DNA from: Oehlia diaphana
Taxonomy: Eukaryota; Glomeromycota; Glomeromycetes; Glomerales; Glomeraceae
DNA length: 12,229 nt
Direction: 5' to 3'
NCBI GenBank assembly: GCA_003833135.1
Contig: QZLH01000835.1
Coordinates: 40,820-53,048 of the forward strand
The notes beneath the pieces are model-generated. The model had not been told where the DNA came from, ran no database searches, and saw nothing but the letters and a program-made list of their open reading frames with translations. Every line of letters starts with the position of its first letter. The stretch's first letter is position 1. Below, one piece after another: positions 1 through 6,646 of this stretch. The translations under genes were made by a program, and so were the position numbers.

Positions 1-474
1 AAATGGCTGGCAATCTGCAATCACCCAATTTACAAGATTATTTAAAATATCTAAATATTCTTCCCCTTGTAATTTTGCATATGTTGTTTGAGCCCTACTA
101 AATGCAACTTCAATTGATCCTGCTCCTCCAGGTTGAACCTTTAAATGCTTTTTTTCCCAATGATCATTGAGAGTAATTGTGGAAGATTTTGAATGATTAC
201 AATAATTACATTTAATACTTATACGATTACCATTTTCATCACAAATTTTTTCAAAATGCTGCCAAACTGTGCTTGGTGCACGAGTTGGAGGTATATTCTT
301 CAGTTTCTTTTCTAATGAATGTAGCAAAACCTCTTCATCAGTCCTTTCTTCCTGCATCTCCTGCATATAATCATCATCATTAATTATTTGAACAATTGGT
401 TCTAATATACAATCCCCAATTGTCAAATCCCTTTCATTTTCACGATCATTATCCTTTTCTAGATTATCACTCAT
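1..474 (-). CDS. hAT family transposase, BED zinc finger N-terminus (partial, runs off window)
   Basis: Open frame of 158 codons from ATG 474-472 to the window edge, with no stop. Residues 1-60 are acidic and low-complexity. A BED zinc finger follows: S-x-V-W-x-x-F at about 68-74, then C89-x2-C92 and H105-x4-H110, the family's DNA-binding finger. The last residues (V-I-A-D-C-Q-P-F) match the start of the region that leads into the hAT RNase-H fold catalytic domain, which lies outside the window. The start is the first ATG after an in-frame TAA at 534-532. hAT transposases cut and paste their element in the nucleus. The visible part is unbroken, unlike the second hAT gene at 8506-10625, from which it differs clearly in sequence, so it is another subfamily. 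Whether the full gene is intact cannot be seen. Confidence 0.85.
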   Translation of the reverse strand, partial: MSDNLEKDNDRENERDLTIGDCILEPIVQIINDDDYMQEMQEERTDEEVLLHSLEKKLKNIPPTRAPSTVWQHFEKICDENGNRISIKCNYCNHSKSSTITLNDHWEKKHLKVQPGGAGSIEVAFSRAQTTYAKLQGEEYLDILNNLVNWVIADCQPF

Positions 475-1139
475 AATGAAAAATTGGAATGGGTTAGATT
501 TTTCTGGATTCTGGAAATTTGAATTGTGAAATTAGATAATCAAAGTTTCTTCTATTTTTGATTTCAGTTATTTCACTTTTTAAATCTCTACTAACCTTCT
601 CTTTTCGTTTTTTTTTTGTATTTTTTTTTTTAGGAATGTCCGAAACGCTCAGAATGGTTTTTTTTAATCAAAATTTGCCTAGAAATTCTGGAATTTAGGT
701 AAGTTAATTCTTTTTTTTCTTTTATTTTCATTATTTAAGATAAATAGTTAAATACTAACCTTTTCTTTTGTATTTTTCTTTTTAGAAACATCCGGAACGC
801 TCAGAATGGTTTCTTTTGATCGAAATTCGCCTAGAAACTCCAGAATTTAGGTAATTTATTTCTTTTTTTTTCTTTTGTTTTCATTATTTAAGATAAACAT
901 TAACCTTATTGTTTTTTTTCGCTATATTTCTTTTAGGAACGCGTAGAACGGTCTTGGCTCTTGACTTCGTTAAAAATTGTTGAAAGTTAGGGGTTAAGCA
1001 AAACACTTAGGCGTTCCGCCTTCACCACTTTGGCTTGGAGTCTTGGACGCTTGGATACTTGAAAAAAAAAATGTGGCTTAAAAAAATAATCACTGATCAG
1101 GCGGAGATCAGCGATCAAGTGACTATCGACTCCATCAAC
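475..1139. other. hAT-1 leader region, no further gene
   Basis: This stretch lies between the hAT-1 transposase start and its subterminal repeats. Apart from the repeated exon-like blocks it holds long T runs and AT-rich spacer. No frame of meaningful length continues the transposase upstream, since an in-frame stop lies at 534-532. A minus-strand donor-like GTTAGT at about 597-592 could belong to an intron in the transposase 5' leader. Confidence 0.4.
590..960. repeat. Tandem exon-like units (two full, one partial), about 150-bp period
   Basis: Two 65-bp blocks (634-698 and 786-850) are closely similar. On the plus strand each is preceded by a CTAAC/TTAAC branch-point-like motif (591, 755; a third at 901), a long pyrimidine run and an AG, and followed at once by GT (GTAAGTT at 699, GTAATTT at 851). 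A third, diverged block starts after the AG at 936, at the same spacing. Both full blocks hold a 14-codon ATG-to-TAG frame (654-698, 806-850) whose TAG directly abuts the GT. The minus strand, which is the sense of hAT-1, also shows donor- and acceptor-like signals in the same units, so the transcribed strand cannot be decided from sequence alone. Confidence 0.6.
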
Positions 1140-1330
1140 TTCATCGGCCCGCCGCAGTCAAGTCGAACCGGACCGCGACTTGAATTCCTTAAAGTCGAAC
1201 CAAACTGATTCGACTTCAAGCTTGAAGCCGAACTGAATCAACCCCATCAGCCCAGCTCGGCTCGGTTTTGCGCGGCTTGTACTTAACAACACTATGCAAA
1301 ACGCAAAATAAAAAGTCAAAATTATCGTTT

Positions 1331-1430
1331 CCAGCGTTTTTACTTGTAAAATGCAAAATAAAACGCTGAAACTGATGGTTCCAGCATTTTTACTTGCAAA
1401 AACGTAAAATAAAATGCCGAAACTGATCTG
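1331..1430. repeat. 50-bp direct repeat, two units, each with an internal stem
   Basis: Positions 1331-1380 and 1381-1430 are imperfect copies starting CCAGC(G/A)TTTTTACTTG; a partial, more diverged copy precedes them (about 1296-1330). Each unit is internally self-complementary: CAGCGTTTT pairs with AAAACGCTG in unit 1, while unit 2 has CAGCATTTT and AAAATGCCG. The G-to-A change in one arm is matched by C-to-T in the other. Confidence 0.6.
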
Positions 1431-1668
1431 AATCCGAAACTGATCTGAATTTGATTTGACCAAAAATCGGATTCAGATCAGATTCGGATTAGATCGGATT
1501 TGAATCGGATCAGATTTGAATTTTAAATTCAGATCCACAGATTGGATTCAGATTTTAAATATAGATCCGAATTTCAGATCCAGATTTAAATTGATAGATC
1601 TGAATCTAATCGGATCAGATTGAAATCTGATAAAATCTGATCTGATCCGATCTGTGCAGAACTTTAGG
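1420..1668. repeat. Degenerate GATCNGATT-type short repeats in both orientations
   Basis: The region is built from variants of GATCAGATT, GATTCAGATC and GATCGGATT, read on both strands, with short palindromic stretches such as ATTTTAAATTCAGATC facing GGATTCAGATTTTAAAT. No coding frame is supported. It resembles the subterminal repeat arrays of hAT and other inverted-repeat transposons (compare the TCGATT arrays of hAT-2), and may be an end of an unidentified element. No terminal repeat or target duplication could be assigned. Confidence 0.5.
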
Positions 1669-1708
1669 TCTGGCTTTTTCAGCTCTAAGGTGCGACTTAT
1701 TTTCGTTT

Positions 1709-1745
1709 TTTGTTTGTTTTGTTTGTTTTGTTTATTTTGTTTCAT
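1709..1745. repeat. TGTTTGTTT simple repeat
   Basis: A 9-bp period (TGTTTGTTT) runs for about four units. On the minus strand it gives a spurious Lys-Gln-Asn repeat, which explains a short open frame here that is not a gene. Confidence 0.75.
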
Positions 1746-1757
1746 TTTTCGTTCGTT

Positions 1758-1860
1758 CTAACCTCTACTCTTTTTCCATTTAGGTACGCGTGGTGGGTTC
1801 TTTTTTTTTTGCTTCTCTTTTTTTGTTGTTGAAGAAAGGGAAAGGAAATAAAAAAGTAAA
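1758..1860. other. Splice-acceptor-like stretch and T/A-rich spacer
   Basis: Plus-strand CTAACC (1758), a pyrimidine run and TAG (1781-1783) are followed by GTACGCGTGGTGGG. The layout and the ACGCGT core resemble the third exon-like block near 937 (GAACGCGTAGAACGG). It may be a further diverged copy of that unit. The rest is T- and A-rich spacer. Confidence 0.35.
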
Positions 1861-1943
1861 AAAATGCGTAACTGCCCCATAACATATTTTATTATTATTG
1901 CATTATGTGTGTCATGCATTACAGTTACACAATTTGTAAATAG

Positions 1944-2259
1944 TTATTTATGTGGGTAGTCTAAACATAACGCCCATGTGATTGCAGTGTTTTTTAATAG
2001 ATAGATAAGATATATAAATAAAGAAGATACTTCATTTTTTATATTTTGTACTGATGGTAGCGTTGATGATGTAGTATCAGATTTTTCTTGAGTATTAATA
2101 ATACATAAAATAGGAGTTAAACGTGCTAAAACTTTTTCTTGAAATGCTAAATTATCAGAATTAGCAATATTAAGAATCCAATATCCAATTACTTCTAATG
2201 CCTTCTTTTTTTATATCTTGTCCAGCATGTTGATAAATATGCCCACCCTTTTTCTTCAT
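1944..2259 (-). pseudogene. Unrecognised degraded coding relic
   Basis: Read on the minus strand, an ATG at 2259-2257 opens a frame that, after a one-base shift in a run of seven T (2206-2212), continues as an open frame of about 88 codons to TAA at 1946-1944. The predicted peptide has normal amino-acid composition, including a stretch Y-W-I-L-N-I-A-N-S and a Leu-rich segment, unlike the Lys/Asn/Ile-only translation of the surrounding DNA. There is no visible promoter or intron. I do not recognise the family. It could be a fragment of a host gene or of a transposon protein; a chance frame is possible because no motif anchors it. Confidence 0.35.
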
Positions 2260-2380
2260 GACAATTTATATATCATGCATGTTTACTCAAATTTGTTGGA
2301 ATTACAAAAGAATGGTTGTTGTAATGCACCACATTTCATTTGCCTTATACAAGATACCTGAATATTTTTACCTATAACTG

Positions 2381-2388
2381 TATATGAG
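2381..2388. repeat. Target-site duplication of MITE A, left
   Basis: TATATGAG, identical to 2666-2673 on the other side of the element. Eight bases is the hAT length. Confidence 0.9.
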
Positions 2389-2665
2389 TAGTGTTCCACA
2401 CGAATCAAATTTCTCCTTTGAAATTTGATTTGATTCGAACTCGATTCAGACTTGATTCAACTTCCAAAAATTATTATCTCAGGATCTAGTGATCCAAATT
2501 CGATGATCTTTTTTTTTAATCGATAGGTCTTGTTGCCCTGATCAAAATAAAAAAAGATCATCGAAATCAGACTGCTAGATCAAAAGTTATTTGCAAAATA
2601 CATTTTTATTACTCAGGAGCAATCAGGGTCATACCATATCACGAATCGATTCGTGCGGAACACTA
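2389..2665 (-). mobile_element. hAT-type MITE, copy A (277 bp)
   Basis: The element has 18-bp terminal inverted repeats matching at 17 positions: TAGTGTTCC(A/G)CACGAATC on the left and its complement on the right. It is flanked by a perfect 8-bp direct repeat, TATATGAG, at 2381-2388 and 2666-2673. It has no coding capacity and several GATTCG motifs near its ends. The 8-bp duplication and TAG start mark it as a non-autonomous hAT element. Copy B (3726-3998) is the same element in the other orientation, hence the relative strand given here. Confidence 0.92.
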
Positions 2666-2673
2666 TATATGAG
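2666..2673. repeat. Target-site duplication of MITE A, right
   Basis: TATATGAG, identical to 2381-2388. Confidence 0.9.
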
Positions 2674-3717
2674 TATTTTTCACAATTAGAACCATAATTA
2701 AAAAAAAAATTTATTCTTATTACAAATAAACATCTCTGTCTATGAATAATACATTCCATATATACAGTGAAATTTGATATAATGGAATCCAAATAAACCA
2801 GAATTGGCCTTGTACCAGAACTTTTTTCTGGAACCAAATCATATTAAAATAAATTTGATAGAACAGAATTTATTAGTAAAATCTTGATAATAAACAAATA
2901 ACAAATCAGTTATTTTAAAAATAATTCGATTTACTGAAATACATGACAATTCATGATTTTAAACCAATAAAATTAGCAAAAAGGTATAATAACCTTTTAG
3001 AAATTTTAGTGAAATACACAAGTTTTGAAAACAGATGAAATTTTCTAAATATATTAATTAGAAATGTTAAAAATATTGATCACTTTATAAGGATGTAATA
3101 TAAATAGAATTTTCTTAAATAAGATTATTTATTTGAAAATATTAATATATGTAAAATCAGGATTCCATCTACTATTAAGATAAGTCATCCTGTGAAGGAC
3201 TGGAAAACTACTAATAAAGGTCATCAGTTTTCTTAGTTTGAACCTATAATTAATTTTTAAAAAGGTCACTGTAAAAATAATTAATAAAAGTTATGTGTTG
3301 GTTTACAAAAATAAGAAAATTTAAGTAAAGATCTTTCTTTTTTCTGTTTTTGAAGCGAAAATATGTGAATAAATAGCCAATCAACTAATCATAAGATAGT
3401 TCGCATTTATATGATTTTCTGAATTTTTTCAGTGACCTTTATACATAATTTTTCTGGTCCTTCCTGTGGCCTAAGGTAAGGTTTACATATAAAACTTTTT
3501 AAAGATCTTACTATAAAAGAAAATTTTATCTTTTTTAGTTAATTAACTAATAGAATTTAAGCAAATCCTAAGGTAAGGTTTTATATAAAAGTAAAATTTT
3601 TACTGATAACATATCTTAGTAGTAAGCAGGTTCTGTGAAACCTTAAAAATAAATCAGATTATACATGAAATCTTTTTTTACTTCAATCATAAACTTTTTT
3701 ATTGAAAATATATTTAA
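2674..3717. other. AT-rich stretch without a gene
   Basis: No credible coding frame on either strand. Near 2755 the sequence TACAGTGAAATTTGATATAA resembles an AT-shifted Tc1/pogo-type terminus. AAAAGGT-ATAATA-ACCTTTT makes a small hairpin near 2980. A diverged inverted repeat spans about 3187-3470, and CCTAAGGTAAGGTTT occurs twice about 100 bp apart (near 3470 and 3568). All look like worn mobile-element sequence. Confidence 0.4.
3187..3470. repeat. Diverged inverted repeat (possible old foldback element)
   Basis: The left arm (about 3193-3223, with GAAGGAC...GAAAA...TAAAGGTCA) pairs imperfectly with the right arm (about 3433-3464). The motif AAAGGTCA occurs twice on the plus strand (near 3216 and 3261) and once inverted (near 3433). 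No flanking duplication was found. Confidence 0.35.
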
Positions 3718-3725
3718 TAGTAAAA
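3718..3725. repeat. Target-site duplication of MITE B, left
   Basis: TAGTAAAA, identical to 3999-4006. Confidence 0.85.
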
Positions 3726-3998
3726 TAATATTTTACACAAATCGATATATAATATAGTATGATCCTAATTATTTTGAAAGGTAAAAATGTATTTTGCAAA
3801 TAACTTTTAATCTAACAGTCCAATTTTAATGATCTTTTTTTTTATTTTGATCAGAATATTAAAAGCTGTTAATTAAAAAAATTATTGAAATTGGATTACT
3901 GAATTCCAAAATAATTATTTTTGGAAGTTGAATTAAATCTAAATTGAGTCTAAATTAAATCAAATTTTAGAGGAAAATTTGATTCATGTAAAATACTA
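3726..3998 (+). mobile_element. hAT-type MITE, copy B (273 bp, AT-shifted)
   Basis: Same element as 2389-2665, in opposite orientation, aligning along its whole length; the central stretch beginning AAAAATGTATTTTGCAAATA is identical. Terminal repeats are worn: TAATATTTTACACAAATC left, complement of TAGTATTTTACATGAATC right (15 of 18). A perfect 8-bp duplication, TAGTAAAA, flanks it at 3718-3725 and 3999-4006. Most differences from copy A are C-to-T or G-to-A in this copy, e.g. GATTCGTGTGGAACACTA against GATTCATGTAAAATACTA at the right end. Confidence 0.9.
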
Positions 3999-4006
3999 TA
4001 GTAAAA
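3999..4006. repeat. Target-site duplication of MITE B, right
   Basis: TAGTAAAA, identical to 3718-3725. Confidence 0.85.
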
Positions 4007-4449
4007 TAAAAAAAGCAAAACAGAATAGAATAGATATTTTTTTTTAAATTTTAGTTAATTTTAGTGTATAAAATTTCTCAAATAATCTAAATTTTTAATA
4101 TTTGTTACATATAATATACAAATAAAAACTTAATATAATAAAATTATATCATATGATTTATATATAAAATCTAGTATATTGAAATTTTTTGATAAATAAG
4201 AAGACTTGATATATCAGATATTTTTACTGAAATGGATAGTTCTGTTATATTGAATTTTACTATGTAATCTTTAATTTATTTTAAATTTAATGAATGCAAT
4301 TGATTTAATTATATAAAAAATAAAAATAATAAATATAGGATTTCAGAAAATATATAAATAAGTAAAATCTCAAGTTGCTTAAAATTTGCTAAAAAAATGT
4401 GTAAATTTTTCCTTTTTAAATAATACTAGCCAGAAATTTAATTTTCTAA
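4007..4449. other. AT-rich spacer, nothing recognised
   Basis: Almost pure A/T with stops in every frame. Around 4240-4268 the minus-strand reading TACATAGTAAAATTCAATAT loosely resembles the sequence near 2755 and could be the other end of an old Tc1/pogo-like element. This is weak. Confidence 0.3.
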
Positions 4450-5170
4450 TTTACGCGTACTTATTACATTGATAAAAACTATATTTCTCTTATTTTACCT
4501 GGAGAACTTGTTGAAATACTCATTATAGTTCATATTCCTACTATTAGTAATATCTTTTATCTGATCTTAATGAAGATTCTAATGAAACAGTTTATTTACC
4601 TATTCGTGTACAGCAAAAAAGTAAAAAAATATTTAATAAGTATGAATTTATTGTAACAATAGTTGCTGGCAATAAAGAAAATAACAATTTTTTATTAGAA
4701 TACTTGTGTTAAAGCAAAAATATTATTGAAATTACCAATAATCCAACTAGTGCAATTTCTAAAGTTTATTTCAAGATTTTTGAAACAAAAATACATTATT
4801 CTAGTATATAAATAATGGGATGGAATGATGAAAATATAATAAAAGAATTATGTAAAGATGTTTTTTTCATCCTTCGTTTAATTTTACTTGAAAAAATTAA
4901 AATTTTTGTATATGGAGTAGAATATTCATTATGAAGTAATTAGTTTCACATTAAACTGGAATATAAATCTTCACTTCTTTATAAATATAGTGGAAATACA
5001 ATGACATCCAAAATTAAAAAACCTTAATGTATTCTTGAAATTTATTAAAATCAAAAATGCAAATATATAATTAAAGGTAAGAGTTCAATTGATATATAAA
5101 AAAATTCAGATTTAATAAAAAAATTTAATGGCAATTAACATTTTGGTATTAACAACTATAGGATTTAATT
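4450..5170 (+). pseudogene. Decayed copy 1 of an unknown repeated gene family
   Basis: A protein-like frame opens at 4450 (reading T-R-T-Y-Y-I-D ... P-G-E-L-V-E-I). It shifts by one base near 4555-4565 and then stays in one frame to the element at 5171. That second frame carries eight stops, at 4710, 4809, 4932, 4941, 5025, 5046, 5097 and 5136. It is homologous to copy 2 downstream: Y-S-x-x-x-I-M-G followed by N-D and then D-V-x-F; C-I-L-x-I-Y; and, near the end, K-K-F-N-G-N facing K-K-F-D-G-I. The stop at 5097 aligns with a tryptophan of copy 2. Function is unknown and no catalytic motif is visible. The frame ends at an inserted inverted-repeat element, and the C-terminal part seen in copy 2 does not resume after it, so the copy is also truncated. 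The gene is certainly dead. Confidence 0.75.
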
Positions 5171-5347
5171 TATACATGTTGCTTAAATTATTTTGGGCTG
5201 CCATAATTATAAGTAAAATCCCAAATTCAATTATAGCATTCCAAATTATTTTGGCACTTTACATAGTAAATTACATATAAATTGAATGAATTATGGCATC
5301 CTAAATTATAATTATAATATCCCAAAATAATTTAGACAGCATGTATA
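5171..5347. mobile_element. 177-bp inverted-repeat element (MITE) inside copy 1
   Basis: The left arm TATACATGTTGCTTAAATTA pairs with the right end, whose complement reads TATACATGCTGTCTAAATTA. Similarity continues through ATTTTGGG and AATTATA, giving arms of over 40 bp. The flanks ATTTAATT (5163-5170) and ATTCAATT (5348-5355) match at 7 of 8 positions, fitting an 8-bp hAT duplication. A TA duplication of a Tc1/mariner-type MITE (TA at 5171-5172 and 5346-5347) fits equally well. No coding content. Confidence 0.75.
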
Positions 5348-5355
5348 ATTCAATT

Positions 5356-5633
5356 TCTAAATCAAAAACAGAAAGTGCTAACATATTTATTTTAAAAATA
5401 AAATAATTATTCTAGCATAAAATTACTTTTTAATTTTTATCTATAACGTATTTCAAGCCAGATTCATTATTTCTGAAAGTCAATAAATTTTTGTTTGACA
5501 TTAATAAAAAGTATGGTTATAATAGTAACTTTGAAAAATCATTTTTTTATACTTTTTGTAGTACTTATAATAGCAAAGTTCAATAGTATAAAAGTATTGA
5601 CAAGAAAAACTATTAAGTTCAAATAAAAAAAAA
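5356..5633. other. AT-rich stretch, nothing recognised
   Basis: Follows the element at 5171-5347. Only short frames of Lys/Ile/Phe-rich composition occur. It does not resemble the part of copy 2 that would be expected to follow, so the homology to the gene family ends at or inside the element. Confidence 0.3.
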
Positions 5634-6342
5634 GATAATAAAGTTATTTTAAGTGATTTATTAAATGAAATCAAAGTTGAAAATATTGATAAAAAAGAAA
5701 ATTATCAAATATTCTTTTTGGTGAGTAGTGATTTTGAAAAGGAAAAGATGTTAATAATGTAAAAATCGATTATAAAGATAGTGATCTTGAAAAAATAAAA
5801 GTGCAGATAATTGTTAAAAATAATAATATAAAGGTATCTATAGTGAAAATTTTAAATATTAAATCCATTAAATATAAAAAATAAGTTCAATAATTCAAAA
5901 GACTTTGAAAAAAAAGTTAAATTAAAAGATATAATATTATACAAGGCAGTAAATGTACATAGACCTTCAAATAAACTTGAAGATGAATTAGATTTTTAAG
6001 AATTTATTAGTAAATATAAAAAAATAATTCTAGTTGGCAAAAAAATATCAAAAATATCAATGATAGTAACTGTAAGAGATAATTTGACAAAAAAAAAAGT
6101 CATGTAATAAAATAAAATTTTTACATAACTTATCATGTAATAGTATATAACAAATGAATTTAAATATTTACTATTTCTTAATATTCTAATGAAAATGAAG
6201 TTTTTTCTGAAGAATTGCAATATATAAAGAAGAAAAAATCACGTGCCATTCATAAAGAAGATTTATTAAAAAAAGAGAGAGAAAGGTCTGAAGTAATTTC
6301 TATTTTATGTGAAATTTATAAATATAATATATATACAACACC
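5634..6342 (+). pseudogene. Degraded, unrecognised Lys-rich coding relic
   Basis: Successive plus-strand frames read as one worn protein: 5634 to about 5745 (D-N-K-V-I-L-S-D-L-L-N-E-I), a shift near 5745 to a frame open to TAA 5882, then a frame from 5889 with TAA at 5997 and TAA at 6105, then from 6185 a frame open to beyond 6342. The last piece is strongly charged (K-K-K-K-S-R-A-I-H-K-E-D-L-L-K-K-E-R-E-R) and ends T-T-P, where a foldback begins. Codon content here is protein-like compared with the flanks. I do not recognise the family. It may be a separate gene or a remote part of the neighbouring family. The frameshifts and stops show it is not expressed as a whole protein. Confidence 0.4.
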
Positions 6343-6465
6343 ATCTTGGCTTCTAATAATTCAATTTAAACAATTTTTTTTTGTTTTGTAAAACTAGATT
6401 TTTAAAGCTAAATGAGAGCTATAATTAAAAAAAATTTATAAAATTAGATTACTAGAAGTCAAGAT
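6343..6465. mobile_element. Small foldback / MITE-like element
   Basis: ATCTTGGCTTCTAATAAT at the left pairs with the right end, whose complement reads ATCTTGACTTCTAGTAAT. Weaker complementarity continues inward through T-rich and A-rich arms. Length about 123 bp, no coding content. No convincing flanking duplication, so the exact ends are uncertain. Confidence 0.5.
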
Positions 6466-6488
6466 AATTGAATAATAGCAATTATATA

Positions 6489-6503
6489 TAAAAATAATTA
6501 AAT

Positions 6504-6504
<1 letters not shown>
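6489..6504. repeat. Target-site duplication of retroposed insert, left
   Basis: TAAAAATAATTAAATC, identical to 6631-6646. A variable duplication of this length is typical of LINE-machinery insertion. Confidence 0.8.
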
Positions 6505-6535
<31 letters not shown>

Positions 6536-6630
6536 GATTTATATATGCTTTATTGATATTAAGTTTATATACCATACAAACAAATTATCGTAAGCTATAT
6601 CCACCCAGAAGGATGCAATCATCAAAATAG
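6505..6630 (-). mobile_element. Poly(A)-tailed retroposed insert (SINE, LINE 3' end or mRNA fragment)
   Basis: A perfect 16-bp direct repeat, TAAAAATAATTAAATC, lies at 6489-6504 and 6631-6646. Between the copies the minus strand carries about 98 bp of unique sequence ending in a 28-base A tail (T run 6505-6532), with a polyadenylation signal AATAAA about 18 nt before the tail (near 6550-6555). This is the signature of target-primed reverse transcription. The body contains a short frame reading G-G-V-D-I-A-Y-D but too little sequence to name a source. Confidence 0.8.
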
Positions 6631-6646
6631 TAAAAATAATTAAATC
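6631..6646. repeat. Target-site duplication of retroposed insert, right
   Basis: TAAAAATAATTAAATC, identical to 6489-6504. Confidence 0.8.

Larger units (their letters stand above)
1..1294 (-). mobile_element. hAT transposon hAT-1, 5' portion
   Basis: The transposase start (1-474) is followed on its 5' side by a leader and then a GC-richer block at about 1140-1294. That block ends in a sequence whose minus-strand reading begins TAGTGTTGTTAAGTACAAG, the style of hAT terminal inverted repeats (T/CAG-G/T start). Repeated motifs near the end (AGTCGAACC at about 1158 and 1191, and its inverse TTCGACTT near 1209) look like the subterminal repeats that hAT transposases bind. The candidate target duplication is the 8 bp at 1295-1302 (TGCAAAAC). 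The other end is outside the window, so the boundary is inferred from one side only. Confidence 0.55.

Noticed and set aside
1158..1745. Minus-strand open frames over the hAT-1 end and the GATC-type repeats
   Set aside because: They follow repeat words and a simple TGTTTGTTT repeat, with no protein-like composition or motif.
2613..2837. Minus-strand 74-codon frame
   Set aside because: It crosses the exact boundary of MITE A at 2665 and has no motif, so it is chance.
5996..6220. Minus-strand 74-codon frame rich in Ile, Phe and Tyr
   Set aside because: It is the reverse of the AT-rich Lys/Asn/Ile relic on the plus strand.
6505..6532. Poly(T) run as a transcription terminator
   Set aside because: A 16-bp target duplication and AATAAA show it is the tail of a retroposed insert.
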